Of a stretch of 64,000 bases of DNA, positions 26,813-36,689 are shown piece by piece. Source of the stretch: Shimazuella kribbensis DSM 45090 (GTDB lineage Bacteria; Bacillota; Bacilli; Thermoactinomycetales; Thermoactinomycetaceae); contig NZ_ATZF01000007.1 of assembly GCF_000428065.1 (NCBI RefSeq), positions 176,539 through 240,538 on the forward strand, written 5' to 3'. The notes under the pieces are model-generated. The model was not told the DNA's origin. It saw nothing but the letters and a program-made list of their open reading frames with translations, and did not search any database. The position numbers and the translations under genes were made by a program. How positions within the stretch are numbered: position 1 is the stretch's first letter; each line of letters starts with the position of its first letter.

Positions 26813-27346
26813 TTAACGTAATGTTTTTAATGCGCCACTCCATGCGGCAACTTGATCTAACATCAGATTAATATTACTTACATGCAGATCAGCAGGTTTA
26901 AAAGTAGAAAAATTTTCAAAATCGGTAAATAATGAAAGAGTGGGATGTGTTTTTACATCAGCAATAAGTAACTCACCCATGATTCCACGAAGGTGTTCTG
27001 CTGCACGGGCTCCACCAGTAGAACCATAACTGACAATGCCTGCTGCTTTGTTATTCCATTCCTCACGCGCTAAGTCGAGTGCATTTTTAAGAGCTCCAGT
27101 AATGCTATGATTATATTCTGGAGTAACAAAAACAAAACCATCTAAGCTAGCTAGTTTTTCTGACCATTTCTGAATTTGCGCCTCTGCACCTGATTCTCCA
27201 AAGAATGGTAATTTATAATCGGCAATATCTACTATCTCGTAAGTTGCATCTCCACGTTTATCCGCCAATGCTTTCACCCATTCTCCTACTTGCGGACTAA
27301 CTCTTCCTGGTCTTGTACTTCCTAAAATAATTCCTATTTTCAACAT
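26813..27346 (-). CDS. NADPH-dependent FMN reductase
   Basis: A flavodoxin-like NAD(P)H-dependent FMN/quinone or azo reductase of 177 residues. The FMN phosphate loop GSTRPGRVSPQVG is at residues 9-21, the second flavin loop PEYNHSITGALKNALD is near 80, and SYGSTGGARAAEHLR follows. The start MLKIGIILG is chosen because GGAGGATACAAC precedes it; an open frame continues upstream without a ribosome site. It likely reduces quinones, azo or nitro compounds, or supplies reduced flavin. Confidence 0.9.
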   Translation of the reverse strand: MLKIGIILGSTRPGRVSPQVGEWVKALADKRGDATYEIVDIADYKLPFFGESGAEAQIQKWSEKLASLDGFVFVTPEYNHSITGALKNALDLAREEWNNKAAGIVSYGSTGGARAAEHLRGIMGELLIADVKTHPTLSLFTDFENFSTFKPADLHVSNINLMLDQVAAWSGALKTLR

Positions 27347-27477
27347 GTTGTATCCTCCTATTAACTCTAATCCATCGTATACAACGACAGTATACACTGA
27401 CATTTTATCCTCAGCTAAATCTTTTGTCAATAAATTTTCAAAAAATACAACATCTAATTTAATAGTTTATTCATTGG

Positions 27478-27687
27478 TTATTCTTTTAAAGGGACGAAGA
27501 AATTATTCTTTCTCCTGCTTTTTTTACTTGATGATTCAAAGATGATGCCAAATGTAACACCTACTGCCATGCCTACTTCTATAAAAGCTGTATTACCCAA
27601 TGCCAAGCCAATACCCGATCCAAGTGCTACTCCTATACACAATCCTAAAGCCATTCCAGTTCCTTTTTTAGTAGGAGATTTCGACAT
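27478..27687 (-). CDS. Small glycine-zipper membrane protein
   Basis: About 69 residues starting MSKSPTKKGTGMALGL, chosen because AGAGGAAT precedes this ATG. Two hydrophobic helices rich in small residues (ALGLCIGVALGSGIGLALG and MAVGVTFGIIF) look like glycine-zipper segments that pack in membranes. The tail is basic (KKSRRKN). Similar small proteins occur in Bacillales without known function. Confidence 0.6.
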   Translation of the reverse strand: MSKSPTKKGTGMALGLCIGVALGSGIGLALGNTAFIEVGMAVGVTFGIIFESSSKKSRRKNNFFVPLKE

Positions 27688-27780
27688 TTCCCATTCCTCT
27701 TTCATAGATTTAAACACTTATATATATTAAAACATTTTAAATACAAATAATATATACACGCGATTTTTTATAAAAATTTA

Positions 27781-28380
27781 TTAAAGTATAGCCTGTTTTC
27801 GATTTAATTTTTGTATAAAAAACTGAATGAACGGTCCAAAGAGGAAAGCAAATATAATTGTACCTATCCCGATTGATCCATGTAATGCAATCGCCAAAAG
27901 AAGAGCAAATAACTCGCTAACTGTCTTGGCAAACATAATAGAAATTTGAAAGCGATAAGACAAAGCAAACATGAGTTGATCCACTGGGGTAGGGGTAAAA
28001 TCGGATAGCAGATAAATAGATGCTCCAAAAGAAGCAACAATCAGGCCTGTCCAAAACAACGACATTTGCAATCCGATATGGATAGGATGAAGTGTTATAA
28101 AAAATAACCAACAATTAATTAATATCCCTACCATTGCGATGGTCAAAAAAGAGCTATAAGTTGGCTTTCTTTTCCATAAAAACGCATTGAACCAAATAAG
28201 AATAAAACCAATTATAAAAACCCACATTCCCATGGATAAGCCTGATTTTTTAGCTAACCCTATATAAAATGCTTCCCATGAACCAGTTCCTAAATTAGAT
28301 CGGATAACCAAAACAAGTCCAAATGTTTTTATCAGTAGACCCAAAATATATTGAATAAACCTTATTGGAGCATCCTTCAT
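27781..28380 (-). CDS. YczE/YyaS family membrane protein
   Basis: A 199-residue protein with five or six hydrophobic helices. The beginning FIQYILGLLIKTFGLVLVIR with SNLGTGSWEAFYIGLA matches the YczE/YyaS/YitT group of integral membrane proteins. Their transport or regulatory role is not defined. It has its own start near 28380 and no operon partners. Confidence 0.75.
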   Translation of the reverse strand: MKDAPIRFIQYILGLLIKTFGLVLVIRSNLGTGSWEAFYIGLAKKSGLSMGMWVFIIGFILIWFNAFLWKRKPTYSSFLTIAMVGILINCWLFFITLHPIHIGLQMSLFWTGLIVASFGASIYLLSDFTPTPVDQLMFALSYRFQISIMFAKTVSELFALLLAIALHGSIGIGTIIFAFLFGPFIQFFIQKLNRKQAIL

Positions 28381-28527
28381 TCATCATCCATCCCATTTTG
28401 TGTAATGGCAAATATATATGAATGATGACAAGACGGAAGAACTGAGTTGTCTTCTTTTTTGTTTTCAACATTCGATCCTCCTTGCATACGCTGTTACAAA
28501 TGTCCAGAGACCTAGGAGGTATCGGAT

Positions 28528-29142
28528 GTGGAATGGTTAACCATTATATTGATTGGGATTGCTGCCAATTTGGATAACTTAGGAGTAGGCGTCGCATATG
28601 GCGTACAATCTACTAAAATACCTGTTAAATCGAACTTCATCATTGCTGGTATTGGAGCTGTAATTACTTATTTTTCTGTTACATTAGGGAGTTGGATCGG
28701 TAATTATATTGACCCTGATTTAGCTAACATTGGTGGCGGCATCATTCTTTTTGGCATAGGCGCTTGGACTATTTGGACGGATTGGCAACGTATCACATTA
28801 AACGATGCAAGACAGAAATCAGAAGAAGGACATTATCTACAAAAAATACTAGATTGCCCTGAGCGAGCTGATACAGATAACAACAAAGTCATCTCCTCCA
28901 AGGAATCGTTACTGTTGGGTATAGCTCTATCACTCAATTGTTTTGGTGTAGGAATCGGAGGTGGAATAACTGGTGTATCTCCTGTATTGTCTAGTATTGT
29001 CGTTGGTAGTATGTCCTTTTGCACGATGATGATAGGGATCAGAATGGGTATAAAACTATCCTATTCTTGGATCAATCGTTTTGCCAGCTCCATTGCAGGA
29101 GTACTATTAGTAAGTATGGGCCTATTCGAAATCTTGATGTAG
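28528..29142 (+). CDS. ytaF: Sporulation membrane protein YtaF (MntP-like)
   Basis: A 204-residue, six-helix protein of the YtaF family, related to MntP manganese exporters. The paired acidic helix motifs are IAANLDNLGVGVAYGV and LLLGIALSLNCFGVGIGGGI. The central loop contains a DNNKVISSKES calcium-like motif typical of YtaF. It starts with GTG and has AGGAGG eight bases upstream. It supports a spore-forming host. It faces the lysozyme gene; the two stops are only a few bases apart. Confidence 0.88.
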   Translation: MEWLTIILIGIAANLDNLGVGVAYGVQSTKIPVKSNFIIAGIGAVITYFSVTLGSWIGNYIDPDLANIGGGIILFGIGAWTIWTDWQRITLNDARQKSEEGHYLQKILDCPERADTDNNKVISSKESLLLGIALSLNCFGVGIGGGITGVSPVLSSIVVGSMSFCTMMIGIRMGIKLSYSWINRFASSIAGVLLVSMGLFEILM

Positions 29143-29146
29143 GCTA

Positions 29147-29836
29147 TCACTTTAACTTTATTAAATCTAAATGATTTCCTTTAAATACATTGATATCAAC
29201 AAATGTTTCTATTCCATTCACATGCCCTCGATTATGGTACTGCCACATCATCCACTTTTCTTTATCAATCGAGGGATATTTAAAAACATCACGAATCCAT
29301 ATTTGATAACCAGCCATAGAGTCTTTTATATAGGTATGGTAAGTATCATAAGTCACATATAAAATAGGCTCTTTTTGGTATGTTTTTTTTAATTCCTTAA
29401 TCATCGTTGTCAAGCTGTCTAGAACTTTCTTTTTATCATGATATAAAGCTATTTCCACATCGATAACTGGTGGTAAACTATCCGACACTACAGGAACAAT
29501 CCTTTTGAAATGTTCGGCTTGATCTTTTCCATTACTCTGCATGGAGAAAAAATGATATGCTCCTGTTCGAAATCTTTGCTTTCGAGCTTCCATCCAATTA
29601 TTAGCAAAACGATTATCTGTAAAGTCTTTTCCTTCGGTTGCTTTTATATAAACAAAATCAAACTTACCTTCTTCTTTTACCGCTTCCCAATCAATTGCCC
29701 CTTGGTGATGAGATACATCTAACCCTTTCACATCATATCCTATAGCAAATATCGAATTGTACCAGATAAAACCATAATAATGAAGCATTCCTAGACCAAC
29801 AACAAGAACCATTATTACACTAATATATCGAATCAT
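29147..29836 (-). CDS. GH25 family lysozyme, membrane anchored
   Basis: A 229-residue muramidase. One membrane/signal segment spans about residues 4-26, followed by a GH25 barrel. Catalytic-type acids are visible in KGLDVSHHQGAIDW (Asp40) and in PPVIDVEIALY (the DxE pair). The strand FVYIKATEGKDFTDNRF and the ending IWIRDVF/MWQYHNRG also match. It should cut the glycan backbone of peptidoglycan outside the membrane. No cell-wall binding repeats are present. It may serve in spore or cell-wall remodelling. Confidence 0.9.
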   Translation of the reverse strand: MIRYISVIMVLVVGLGMLHYYGFIWYNSIFAIGYDVKGLDVSHHQGAIDWEAVKEEGKFDFVYIKATEGKDFTDNRFANNWMEARKQRFRTGAYHFFSMQSNGKDQAEHFKRIVPVVSDSLPPVIDVEIALYHDKKKVLDSLTTMIKELKKTYQKEPILYVTYDTYHTYIKDSMAGYQIWIRDVFKYPSIDKEKWMMWQYHNRGHVNGIETFVDINVFKGNHLDLIKLK

Positions 29837-29896
29837 TTTTCCTCCTATTTCTTTGTTGTAACGGTGTGAATTAATTTGTTTGCATTACAAACTAGT

Positions 29897-30778
29897 CTAT
29901 ATATTTATTTTTCTATAATCTTCTAATAATAATTCTTTGAATCGTTGTGCTGCAATAGAAAGATATCGCTTTTTCGACCACGACAAATAATAATTCCGAT
30001 GACAAATTGGCTCTTCGATCGTTAAGACATGAAACGCATTGTTCTCCTCTACTAATGTCTCTAACCAAAAAGCACCACCTATTCCAGAACTAACAAGTGT
30101 TGTTAATGTTTTAGAATCATCTGTTTCACAAACTATTTTTGGAGTAATTCCAACTGTTTTACACCATTCATCCGTTACTTCTCTAAAGGTATGTCCTTCT
30201 TTAAAATGAATAAGAGATTCCTTTGCAATGTCAGTCCATTGTATTTTGGTTTGCTTAGCAAGACCATGCTTTTTGGATACAATAAATACGATTTCTTCCG
30301 TCTGGATAGGAATACTAATTATTCCATTTAAATCTTTTTGTTTACACGAAATACAATAATCTATTTCACCATTTTCTAGCATTTCATTTTGTTTTTCTAG
30401 TGATGCTGTTTGTGATATGCGAAATTGAACATCAGGATAGGTTGTTCGAAAATCGTTTATTACTTCTGAAAAATGCGGTAAAAAAGTCGTATCAATCGCC
30501 ACCGTTCCTCTGTCGAGTCCAGCCATATCAGCTATCTCTCTCCTACCTTCCTCTAATGCTTGTAAAATAATATCTACTTTGTTTAGAAACACTTTTCCAT
30601 AAGCATTAAGATGGATCTTCCTACCTTTTCGATCAAAAAGTGCTACTCCTAAATCCTTCTCTAATCTAGCAATCGTTTGACTTAATGCAGGTTGTGTAAT
30701 ATGTAACTCTTCTGCTGCATGTGTGAGATGTTTGGTTTCTGCCACTTTTTTAAAATACCTCAATGGAAGTAAATCCAT
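29897..30778 (-). CDS. LysR-family transcription regulator
   Basis: A 293-residue LysR regulator with the winged helix LRYFKKVAETKHLTHAAEEL, ITQPALSQTIARLEKDLG and an effector domain. ATG at 30778 follows GAGGTTAGAG. It is divergent from the MFS/oxidoreductase operon at 30901, with 120 bp between, and probably controls that operon. It is a paralogue of the regulator at 24879. Confidence 0.9.
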   Translation of the reverse strand: MDLLPLRYFKKVAETKHLTHAAEELHITQPALSQTIARLEKDLGVALFDRKGRKIHLNAYGKVFLNKVDIILQALEEGRREIADMAGLDRGTVAIDTTFLPHFSEVINDFRTTYPDVQFRISQTASLEKQNEMLENGEIDYCISCKQKDLNGIISIPIQTEEIVFIVSKKHGLAKQTKIQWTDIAKESLIHFKEGHTFREVTDEWCKTVGITPKIVCETDDSKTLTTLVSSGIGGAFWLETLVEENNAFHVLTIEEPICHRNYYLSWSKKRYLSIAAQRFKELLLEDYRKINI

Positions 30779-30900
30779 CACTCTAACCTCATTTCATAAG
30801 TTAAAAGTTATCTATATATAAGAAAATATACATTTTTCATAATGCATAGGCAAGCGTATGATACAAATATAGATCAAAGAACACGGGGAGATAGAACATT

Positions 30901-32259
30901 ATGATTGCCCTACAAGATGAAAAAAAAATTATTGGTTTACTTCTATTTATGGTACCGTTCGCTATTGTAAATAGTTACATGCTAAATGTTGCACTTCCTA
31001 GTATCTCGAAAGAGTTTGATTTGCTTCCTTCCACTACTAGTTGGTTAGTAACCATTGCTGGGATAATCTCTGCAATGGGATCCGTAATATATGGGAAATT
31101 AGCAGATCTATATGGCGTGAAAAAAATAGCGTTATTTGGAGTAGTTTTCTTTTTCGGAGGCTCTCTCCTTTGCTTTTTCGCACCAAATTTCACCTTGCTT
31201 CTTATCGGGAGAATCATACAAGGAATTGGGATCTCTACCATTCCATCATTGGCAATGACCATCCCAGCAAAATATATTGTTGAAGAAAGAAGAGGAAATG
31301 CACTAGGAACACTTGCTTCTGCCATGGCATTTGGAGCAATTATTGGTCCTGTACTAGGCGGGCTACTTACAGGTTTGAATTGGAGATTCCTATTTTTATT
31401 CCCATTCATTCTTCTCTTCACCATTCCATTTATATGGAAATGGCTGCCTAATGAAACTGCTAAACAAAAAGATAAAATAGATTTCCTCAGTTTAGGATTA
31501 TTGATGGGATCTGTTATTTCCTTAATGGAAGCTATTACCTTTATGAAAATAAGTTTACTAATCATTAGCCTGATTTTCTTTCTCTTGTTTGTTTGGCGAC
31601 AAAGAAAAGTACAAAATCCTTTTGTTCCATTTACACTGTTTCGTCGGACTGCTTATGTTCAAGGTGTACTTATGGGAGTCATTAATACAGCAATGAACTT
31701 TGGAGTTTTTCTTATTACCCCATTATTACTAAGTCAGTATTTTGGTTTATCTGGATATAAAATCGGGCTAGTACTAACTCCAGCAGCTGTTGCAGCTGCA
31801 TTGATGGGTAAATTTGGTGGTAAGTTAACAGACCATTTAGGCAGTCGTTATGTATTATCCATATCTATCTTTTTACTTGGTATAGGATTTTTCATGCTTT
31901 CGTCTTTTTCAGGATATCAAGCATGGTTGCTTTCTATCCTGCTTATCCTTACTGAGATAGGTTACATTTTTATGCAGCCAACCATTAGCAAAACGATTTC
32001 CACTCACCTTCCAAAGGAACATACAGGTATAGGAATGGGGATGTTTGGATTACTTAATTTTCTTACGATTGCTATATCAGGAACACTTTTAACTAAATTT
32101 ATCGAATTTAAACATATTCCTCCACTCAATCCATTTAGCAATACAGATCTATCCGGAATTTACAGTAATATTTATTTATTTTTCTTTGTGCTCACCATAG
32201 TAAATTTGATTTTCATGTTCCTACTTACAAAAATGAACAAAGGAGTTTATACAAAATGA
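30901..32259 (+). CDS. MFS drug efflux transporter (DHA2-like)
   Basis: A 452-residue major facilitator protein with 12-14 helices. Typical features are the first helix ending MLNVALPSISKEFDL, motif A GKLADLYGVKKIALFG, and motif C AFGAIIGPVLGGLLTG. It probably exports a toxic or signalling compound. GGGGAGA precedes the ATG. Its stop overlaps the next ATG (ATGA), so the oxidoreductase is translationally coupled. A divergent LysR gene lies upstream. Confidence 0.9.
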   Translation: MIALQDEKKIIGLLLFMVPFAIVNSYMLNVALPSISKEFDLLPSTTSWLVTIAGIISAMGSVIYGKLADLYGVKKIALFGVVFFFGGSLLCFFAPNFTLLLIGRIIQGIGISTIPSLAMTIPAKYIVEERRGNALGTLASAMAFGAIIGPVLGGLLTGLNWRFLFLFPFILLFTIPFIWKWLPNETAKQKDKIDFLSLGLLMGSVISLMEAITFMKISLLIISLIFFLLFVWRQRKVQNPFVPFTLFRRTAYVQGVLMGVINTAMNFGVFLITPLLLSQYFGLSGYKIGLVLTPAAVAAALMGKFGGKLTDHLGSRYVLSISIFLLGIGFFMLSSFSGYQAWLLSILLILTEIGYIFMQPTISKTISTHLPKEHTGIGMGMFGLLNFLTIAISGTLLTKFIEFKHIPPLNPFSNTDLSGIYSNIYLFFFVLTIVNLIFMFLLTKMNKGVYTK

Positions 32260-33212
32260 AATCAAGAGAAACAATACGCATCTACCAATATGGAGGTCCC
32301 GAACAACTAAAACTCGAATCGATACCCTATCCAAAACCAGCAGAAAAGGAAGTATTGGTTAAAATTAAGACCGCAGCAGTATTACCTTATGATTGGAAAT
32401 ATAGAAAAGGTATGTTTCAACAGATACGCCCTGCTACGTTCCCCTATATTCCAGGTTCTACTTTTGCAGGTATTATAGAAGAAGTAGGAGAAAATGTTAC
32501 AACTTTCACCAAAGGACAAGCCGTATTTGGACGAAGCGCCTATGGAACTTACACGGAATATACTACAGCTTCCATTGAACAAATTGCGCTTAAACCCGAA
32601 GGTTTAAGTTTCTCAGAAGCTGTCACTATTCCGGCCAGTGCTTTGGCTGCATGGTTAACACTTTTTCATGATGGAGGATTACAAAAAGGACAGAAAATAT
32701 TGATTCATGGAGCAGCAGGCGGTTTTGGAATGCTAGCGGTACAAATGGCCAAATGGGTTGGTACTCACGTTATCGGTACTTCATCCACTCGCAATGTCCC
32801 CTTTGTCTACTCATTAGGGGCTGATCAAGTTATTGACTATACAAACCAACTTTTTGAAGAACATGTTTCAGAAATAGATCTTGTGATTGATACAGTGGGT
32901 GGTGAAACACTGGAACGATCGATGGAAGTAGTAAAAAGAGGAGGAAAATTAGTATCTATTGTTGGAGAACCATCGATAGATAAGGCCGCACAAAAGGGGA
33001 TCATCGCTATAAAACCTGATGTTCAAACTATGCCATCATTGGAGGAGCAAAAACTTATTTCACAGCAAATCGCTGATTTAATGGTAAAAGGAAAACTAAA
33101 AGCAGAAACAAACAAAGTCTTTCCCTTACAAGAAGCCCACAAAGCCCATATTCTCAGTGAAACGGGTCATGGACGTGGAAGAATCATTTTAGCTATTAAT
33201 CATTCCAAATAA
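32256..33212 (+). CDS. Zinc-independent quinone oxidoreductase (MDR family)
   Basis: A 318-residue medium-chain dehydrogenase/reductase of the quinone oxidoreductase group. It lacks the zinc-binding cysteines of alcohol dehydrogenases. The early YGGPEQLKLESIPYPKPAEK, the substrate-domain PGSTFAGIIEEVG and the NADPH-binding IHGAAGGFGMLAVQMAK are clear. It should reduce quinones or activated double bonds with NADPH. It is coupled to the MFS gene and probably shares control by the divergent LysR protein, which suggests a joint response to an electrophile. Confidence 0.9.
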   Translation: MKSRETIRIYQYGGPEQLKLESIPYPKPAEKEVLVKIKTAAVLPYDWKYRKGMFQQIRPATFPYIPGSTFAGIIEEVGENVTTFTKGQAVFGRSAYGTYTEYTTASIEQIALKPEGLSFSEAVTIPASALAAWLTLFHDGGLQKGQKILIHGAAGGFGMLAVQMAKWVGTHVIGTSSTRNVPFVYSLGADQVIDYTNQLFEEHVSEIDLVIDTVGGETLERSMEVVKRGGKLVSIVGEPSIDKAAQKGIIAIKPDVQTMPSLEEQKLISQQIADLMVKGKLKAETNKVFPLQEAHKAHILSETGHGRGRIILAINHSK

Positions 33213-33225
33213 ACGATGAATGAGT

Positions 33226-33266
33226 CCGCCCTTGTTGTATTTCACTCCAACAAGGGCGGTTTTCAA
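33226..33266 (+). terminator. Terminator of the MFS-oxidoreductase operon
   Basis: CCGCCCTTGTTG and CAACAAGGGCGG form a 12-bp stem followed by TTTTC. Confidence 0.85.
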
Positions 33267-33324
33267 ACGGAGAAGGGACTCGGAGATCAGAAAATTCCCC
33301 AGATCAATCCAAGCCACTTACTCC

Positions 33325-35136
33325 TTATTTCTGGAAGAATCCTAGGACCTTCCCATTCCACTTTTCGAGCCATGACTGTTCTTTTTGGGTTTTCCACAGC
33401 TCATAGTACAAGCCTTTCTTCTGACGACGAAGCTCTTCATGTGGACCTGTCTGTACAATTTTTCCGGAATCCATCACTACGATCCGATCCGCAGTGCGAA
33501 TCGTGGAAAATCGATGTGCGATGATGATCCGAGTCTTTCCTTGTAGCCTGCGATCCATTCGCTGAATCATTTGGCTTTCCGTCTTTGCGTCCAAAGCAGA
33601 GGTAAATTCATCTAGGATGAACACCTCAGCATTGGGCCGAAGGAGAGATCGTGCAATTCCGAGACGCTGCTTCTGACCGCCTGAGAGATCTGTTTTTCCT
33701 TGGAGTTTTTCCTTAGGCAAGTCCAAAGAAGCATCGAAAAGCGCTTTCTGGATCTTTGTATCTGTTGCCTCAGGATTAGCAAGCTCTAGGTTGGCGATGA
33801 TCGAACGATCGAGCGGGTCTGTATCTTGGAAGCAGAAAGCAAACCGTTCTCGCATCGATTCTAGGGTGAAGTCCTTGATCGATCGGCCGTTGATCAGTAC
33901 TTCCCCCGAATCGGGCTCAAGCATCCTGCCTAGCAGATAGATCACTGTAGTCTTCCCGCTACCAGATGGTCCAACAAGCCCGATAGTTTCGCCTTTTCGG
34001 ATCAAGAAAGACACATTGTGGATCGCAGGTACATTGCTCCCCAGATGCGTAGCAGTCACGTTTCGAAACTCAATAGTCTCTACTTCTTCCAGGTCGATCG
34101 GATTGAGGTTCAGAGGAATTTCCTCCAAATGGAGAATTTCGTCACATCGGTCCACATCAGGCACAAATTCCAATACAGACTGGAAGCGCTGAAAGAACCA
34201 ATTGACACCCACCTGAAAAGTCACAGCGTAGCCCGCAAACTGGAAGGATTGCCCAGGTGAGATAATTTGAAAATACAACATCCCCATGAGGAAAATCGCC
34301 CCTGTGATGATAGCTTCCATCAATACAGAAAACGAATCAATCCCAAAGATCTTCGTCATAGCAGCTTTGAGATTGGTCTTCATGTATGCAGTACGGAGAC
34401 GCTTAAATTCGTCATTTTCCCTCTTTATTGCTCCACACATCTGAATGTCACGAAACGATCGAAAAAAATCAACCGTGTGCGACATGATCTTGTTTTGCTG
34501 CTCGAACATTTGCTTATTCAGCTTTGCGTATTTTTTCAATACACGCTTTGACAGAAAAAGCAAACCGACACAAAAGACACAGATCACGGTCAGCACAGGA
34601 CTAATCCACAACATGGCACCAAGCGACACCACCATGTTGAGTTTCTGGTTGAGCAAATCAGGAATCACAGTTGAAATAGCAGAGGAAATCTTGCTGGTCC
34701 AGATCGGCACTCCTGCTGGCAACTCCGTGCTGTGAAACTTATGGAACAAACGAAGCTCAGATACTTGATTCGGCTTCTCCCTTAGATTTCCTTGGAGACC
34801 AAGATCTACATATCCGTTCATAAGTTCCTCTAGGACGTCGCCAAGCCTCATGAACATAAAGCCGAACACACTGGCGAACATGAAACCAAGAATCGAGAGA
34901 AGGAGAATATCATTTTCCCCTTGACTGACCCCTTCATCGATGAATAGCTTCGTCATATATGGACGGAGGAAAGAAACCAGTGCATCCATCATGACACAGA
35001 AGAGAATCACGAGTGAAAGCAGCTTCTTTTCCCACATCCATCGCCACGCTAGTCGCATCGTTGTACTTTTGAAGATTTTCTGTACGGTTTTCACTTTATC
35101 TTCCAAAGCTCGTAGGAGACACTTACCTTTTATCAT
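33325..35136 (-). CDS. ABC exporter, fused membrane and ATPase domains
   Basis: About 600 residues: an amino-terminal six-helix membrane domain and a carboxy-terminal ATPase. The ATPase has Walker A GPSGSGKTT, signature LSGGQKQRLGIARSL, Walker B VFILDEFTSALD and the switch histidine in IIAHRFSTIR. It acts as a dimer and may export a peptide, lipid or drug. No peptidase C39 domain or precursor peptide gene is nearby. GC is higher than that of the flanks, hinting at transfer. The start is uncertain: the ATG at 35136 lacks a good ribosome site and a GTG about 14 codons later follows GGAAG. Confidence 0.9.
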   Translation of the reverse strand: MIKGKCLLRALEDKVKTVQKIFKSTTMRLAWRWMWEKKLLSLVILFCVMMDALVSFLRPYMTKLFIDEGVSQGENDILLLSILGFMFASVFGFMFMRLGDVLEELMNGYVDLGLQGNLREKPNQVSELRLFHKFHSTELPAGVPIWTSKISSAISTVIPDLLNQKLNMVVSLGAMLWISPVLTVICVFCVGLLFLSKRVLKKYAKLNKQMFEQQNKIMSHTVDFFRSFRDIQMCGAIKRENDEFKRLRTAYMKTNLKAAMTKIFGIDSFSVLMEAIITGAIFLMGMLYFQIISPGQSFQFAGYAVTFQVGVNWFFQRFQSVLEFVPDVDRCDEILHLEEIPLNLNPIDLEEVETIEFRNVTATHLGSNVPAIHNVSFLIRKGETIGLVGPSGSGKTTVIYLLGRMLEPDSGEVLINGRSIKDFTLESMRERFAFCFQDTDPLDRSIIANLELANPEATDTKIQKALFDASLDLPKEKLQGKTDLSGGQKQRLGIARSLLRPNAEVFILDEFTSALDAKTESQMIQRMDRRLQGKTRIIIAHRFSTIRTADRIVVMDSGKIVQTGPHEELRRQKKGLYYELWKTQKEQSWLEKWNGKVLGFFQK

Positions 35137-35433
35137 ACCATATTAAGTTGAGCTCATAATTTTTATAATATTTTAATAATAATTCCCATTTCCGCACTTT
35201 CACCTGCCTGATTATGTAAAAATAAATTCACATTTGAATTTAAATCTCGCGTATACTCCAAAATACTACTATTTACTCCTCTGTTTACACCTGTTTGCAT
35301 ATATAAAATTTTATAAATCTATTTGTGCATTATCAAAATATATGTTAGCTTCTAACTAACTCATTCCATGATACGAAGGTATATTTTTATTCACCTTTGT
35401 TAGAAGTGAATATTTTTTAAAGGTGTGTTTTCT
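35137..35433. other. Divergent intergenic region
   Basis: About 290 bp of AT-rich sequence between the divergent ABC exporter and acyltransferase genes. It should hold both promoters. No gene or repeat was recognised. Confidence 0.4.
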
Positions 35434-36513
35434 TTGAAGAACGATAACTACCTATACGAAATCCATATGATAAGAGCCTTGTCTTGCCTATTGATTTTAG
35501 TCATCCATGTTACTGGTTCCTACTATTATATTCACGATCAACATCATGAATGGTATACCTTATTATTAAATCAGATGAGCCGCTATGGTATTAATCTATT
35601 TATTATGATTAGTGGTTTTCTGTTGTTTTATCACCGGAAAATAAAAGGGTTTCAAGCTAAGCATTATTGGAAATCACGAACAAGTAAAGTAATTATCCCA
35701 TTTCTTGCATTCACGGTTTTCTATCAGATTATTTCTTATCTTTATAGTGGGCATACTAACTTTGCATTCTCCATCGAATATTTTTATCAAATGTTGTATC
35801 TAGGAGAAGGATTTTATCATTTGTGGTTCTTCTCATTGGTCCTTCAATTTTATTTGATCTTCCCACTCTTACAAAAATGGGTAGACAGTCCAAAACAATG
35901 GAATATCATGTTAGTAGGTTCGCTTATTGTACAACTTCTCTTCTTAAAACTGCTCCCACTTTATTTGCATTGGGAAAAAGTATATGTATTCAATTGGATC
36001 TTCTATTTTATTTTAGGTGGATACCTTGCTCAATATTGGACTACGATTCGCGATTGGATACAGTCTCACCCAAAGATAAATCTTGCTCTCGCATTTGTCG
36101 TTTTAGCTGATGGACTTTGGTCTTTTTATCGGATTCGATTAATAGCTGAATATCGATTAGAAAATATGATCATTGTACCTATTCTTTTCATTGTATTAAT
36201 CGGTATCTATCCAAAAATAAAACAAATAACAAAGCTTGATAAGACATTAACTTCTATTGGAGAATACTCCATGGGGATTTATGTGATGCATCCACTATTT
36301 ATCTATTATGGAGCTTTTATGCCGGCCTTCTTCTGGCATCCAGCTGCTATAGGCTTTGCCTTTCTGTTCTACTTAATAGTTAGCGTTATCTCATTGAAAA
36401 TCTTTGAAAAAGTCCCTTACTATCAATACTTTATTCCTATTCCTAAAGTGAGAAACAATCCAACCAAAACAAATACTCAATCCTATTCTGGTCCAAGTTA
36501 TATAGCAAAATAA
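35434..36513 (+). CDS. Acyltransferase family 3 membrane protein
   Basis: A membrane acyltransferase of about 359 residues with around ten helices. The first segment YLYEIHMIRALSCLLILVIH carries the R...H pattern of the acyltransferase-3 family, and NLFIMISGFLLFYHRK and FYHLWFFSLVLQFYLIFPLL follow. Such proteins O-acylate sugars, peptidoglycan or teichoic acids at the membrane. TTG at 35434 is preferred over the GTG at 35425 because AAAGGTG then has proper spacing. Confidence 0.88.
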   Translation: MKNDNYLYEIHMIRALSCLLILVIHVTGSYYYIHDQHHEWYTLLLNQMSRYGINLFIMISGFLLFYHRKIKGFQAKHYWKSRTSKVIIPFLAFTVFYQIISYLYSGHTNFAFSIEYFYQMLYLGEGFYHLWFFSLVLQFYLIFPLLQKWVDSPKQWNIMLVGSLIVQLLFLKLLPLYLHWEKVYVFNWIFYFILGGYLAQYWTTIRDWIQSHPKINLALAFVVLADGLWSFYRIRLIAEYRLENMIIVPILFIVLIGIYPKIKQITKLDKTLTSIGEYSMGIYVMHPLFIYYGAFMPAFFWHPAAIGFAFLFYLIVSVISLKIFEKVPYYQYFIPIPKVRNNPTKTNTQSYSGPSYIAK

Positions 36514-36519
36514 TGGAAA

Positions 36520-36556
36520 CCAAGGCGTAAAAAAGATCTGTGCGCCTTGGTCTTTT
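36520..36556 (+). terminator. Terminator of the acyltransferase gene
   Basis: ACCAAGGCG and CGCCTTGGT pair around a 16-base loop and are followed by CTTTT. Confidence 0.75.
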
Positions 36557-36638
36557 ACTGTAATAATAGTGCCGTAGAAACGCAAATTCTACGAAATATT
36601 TCAAACGCAAAAAGTCCTATTGTAAGGTGGTGAATGAA

Positions 36639-36683
36639 ATGACATATAGACCCGATGATGGTGTAGTTGTGTGGTGGTCGTAA
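36639..36683 (+). CDS. Possible 14-residue peptide
   Basis: The frame MTYRPDDGVVVWWS starts with ATG after AAGGTGG at suitable spacing. It lies 120 bp after the acyltransferase and no gene follows on the same strand. A 12-base direct repeat (GTAATAATAGTG) lies on both sides, at 36560 and 36680. Expression is unproven. Confidence 0.25.
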   Translation: MTYRPDDGVVVWWS

Positions 36684-36689
36684 TAATAG

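Noticed and set aside
33325..35136. Bacteriocin or lanthipeptide export system around the ABC transporter.
   Set aside because: No peptidase domain, precursor peptide or modifying enzyme was found next to it.
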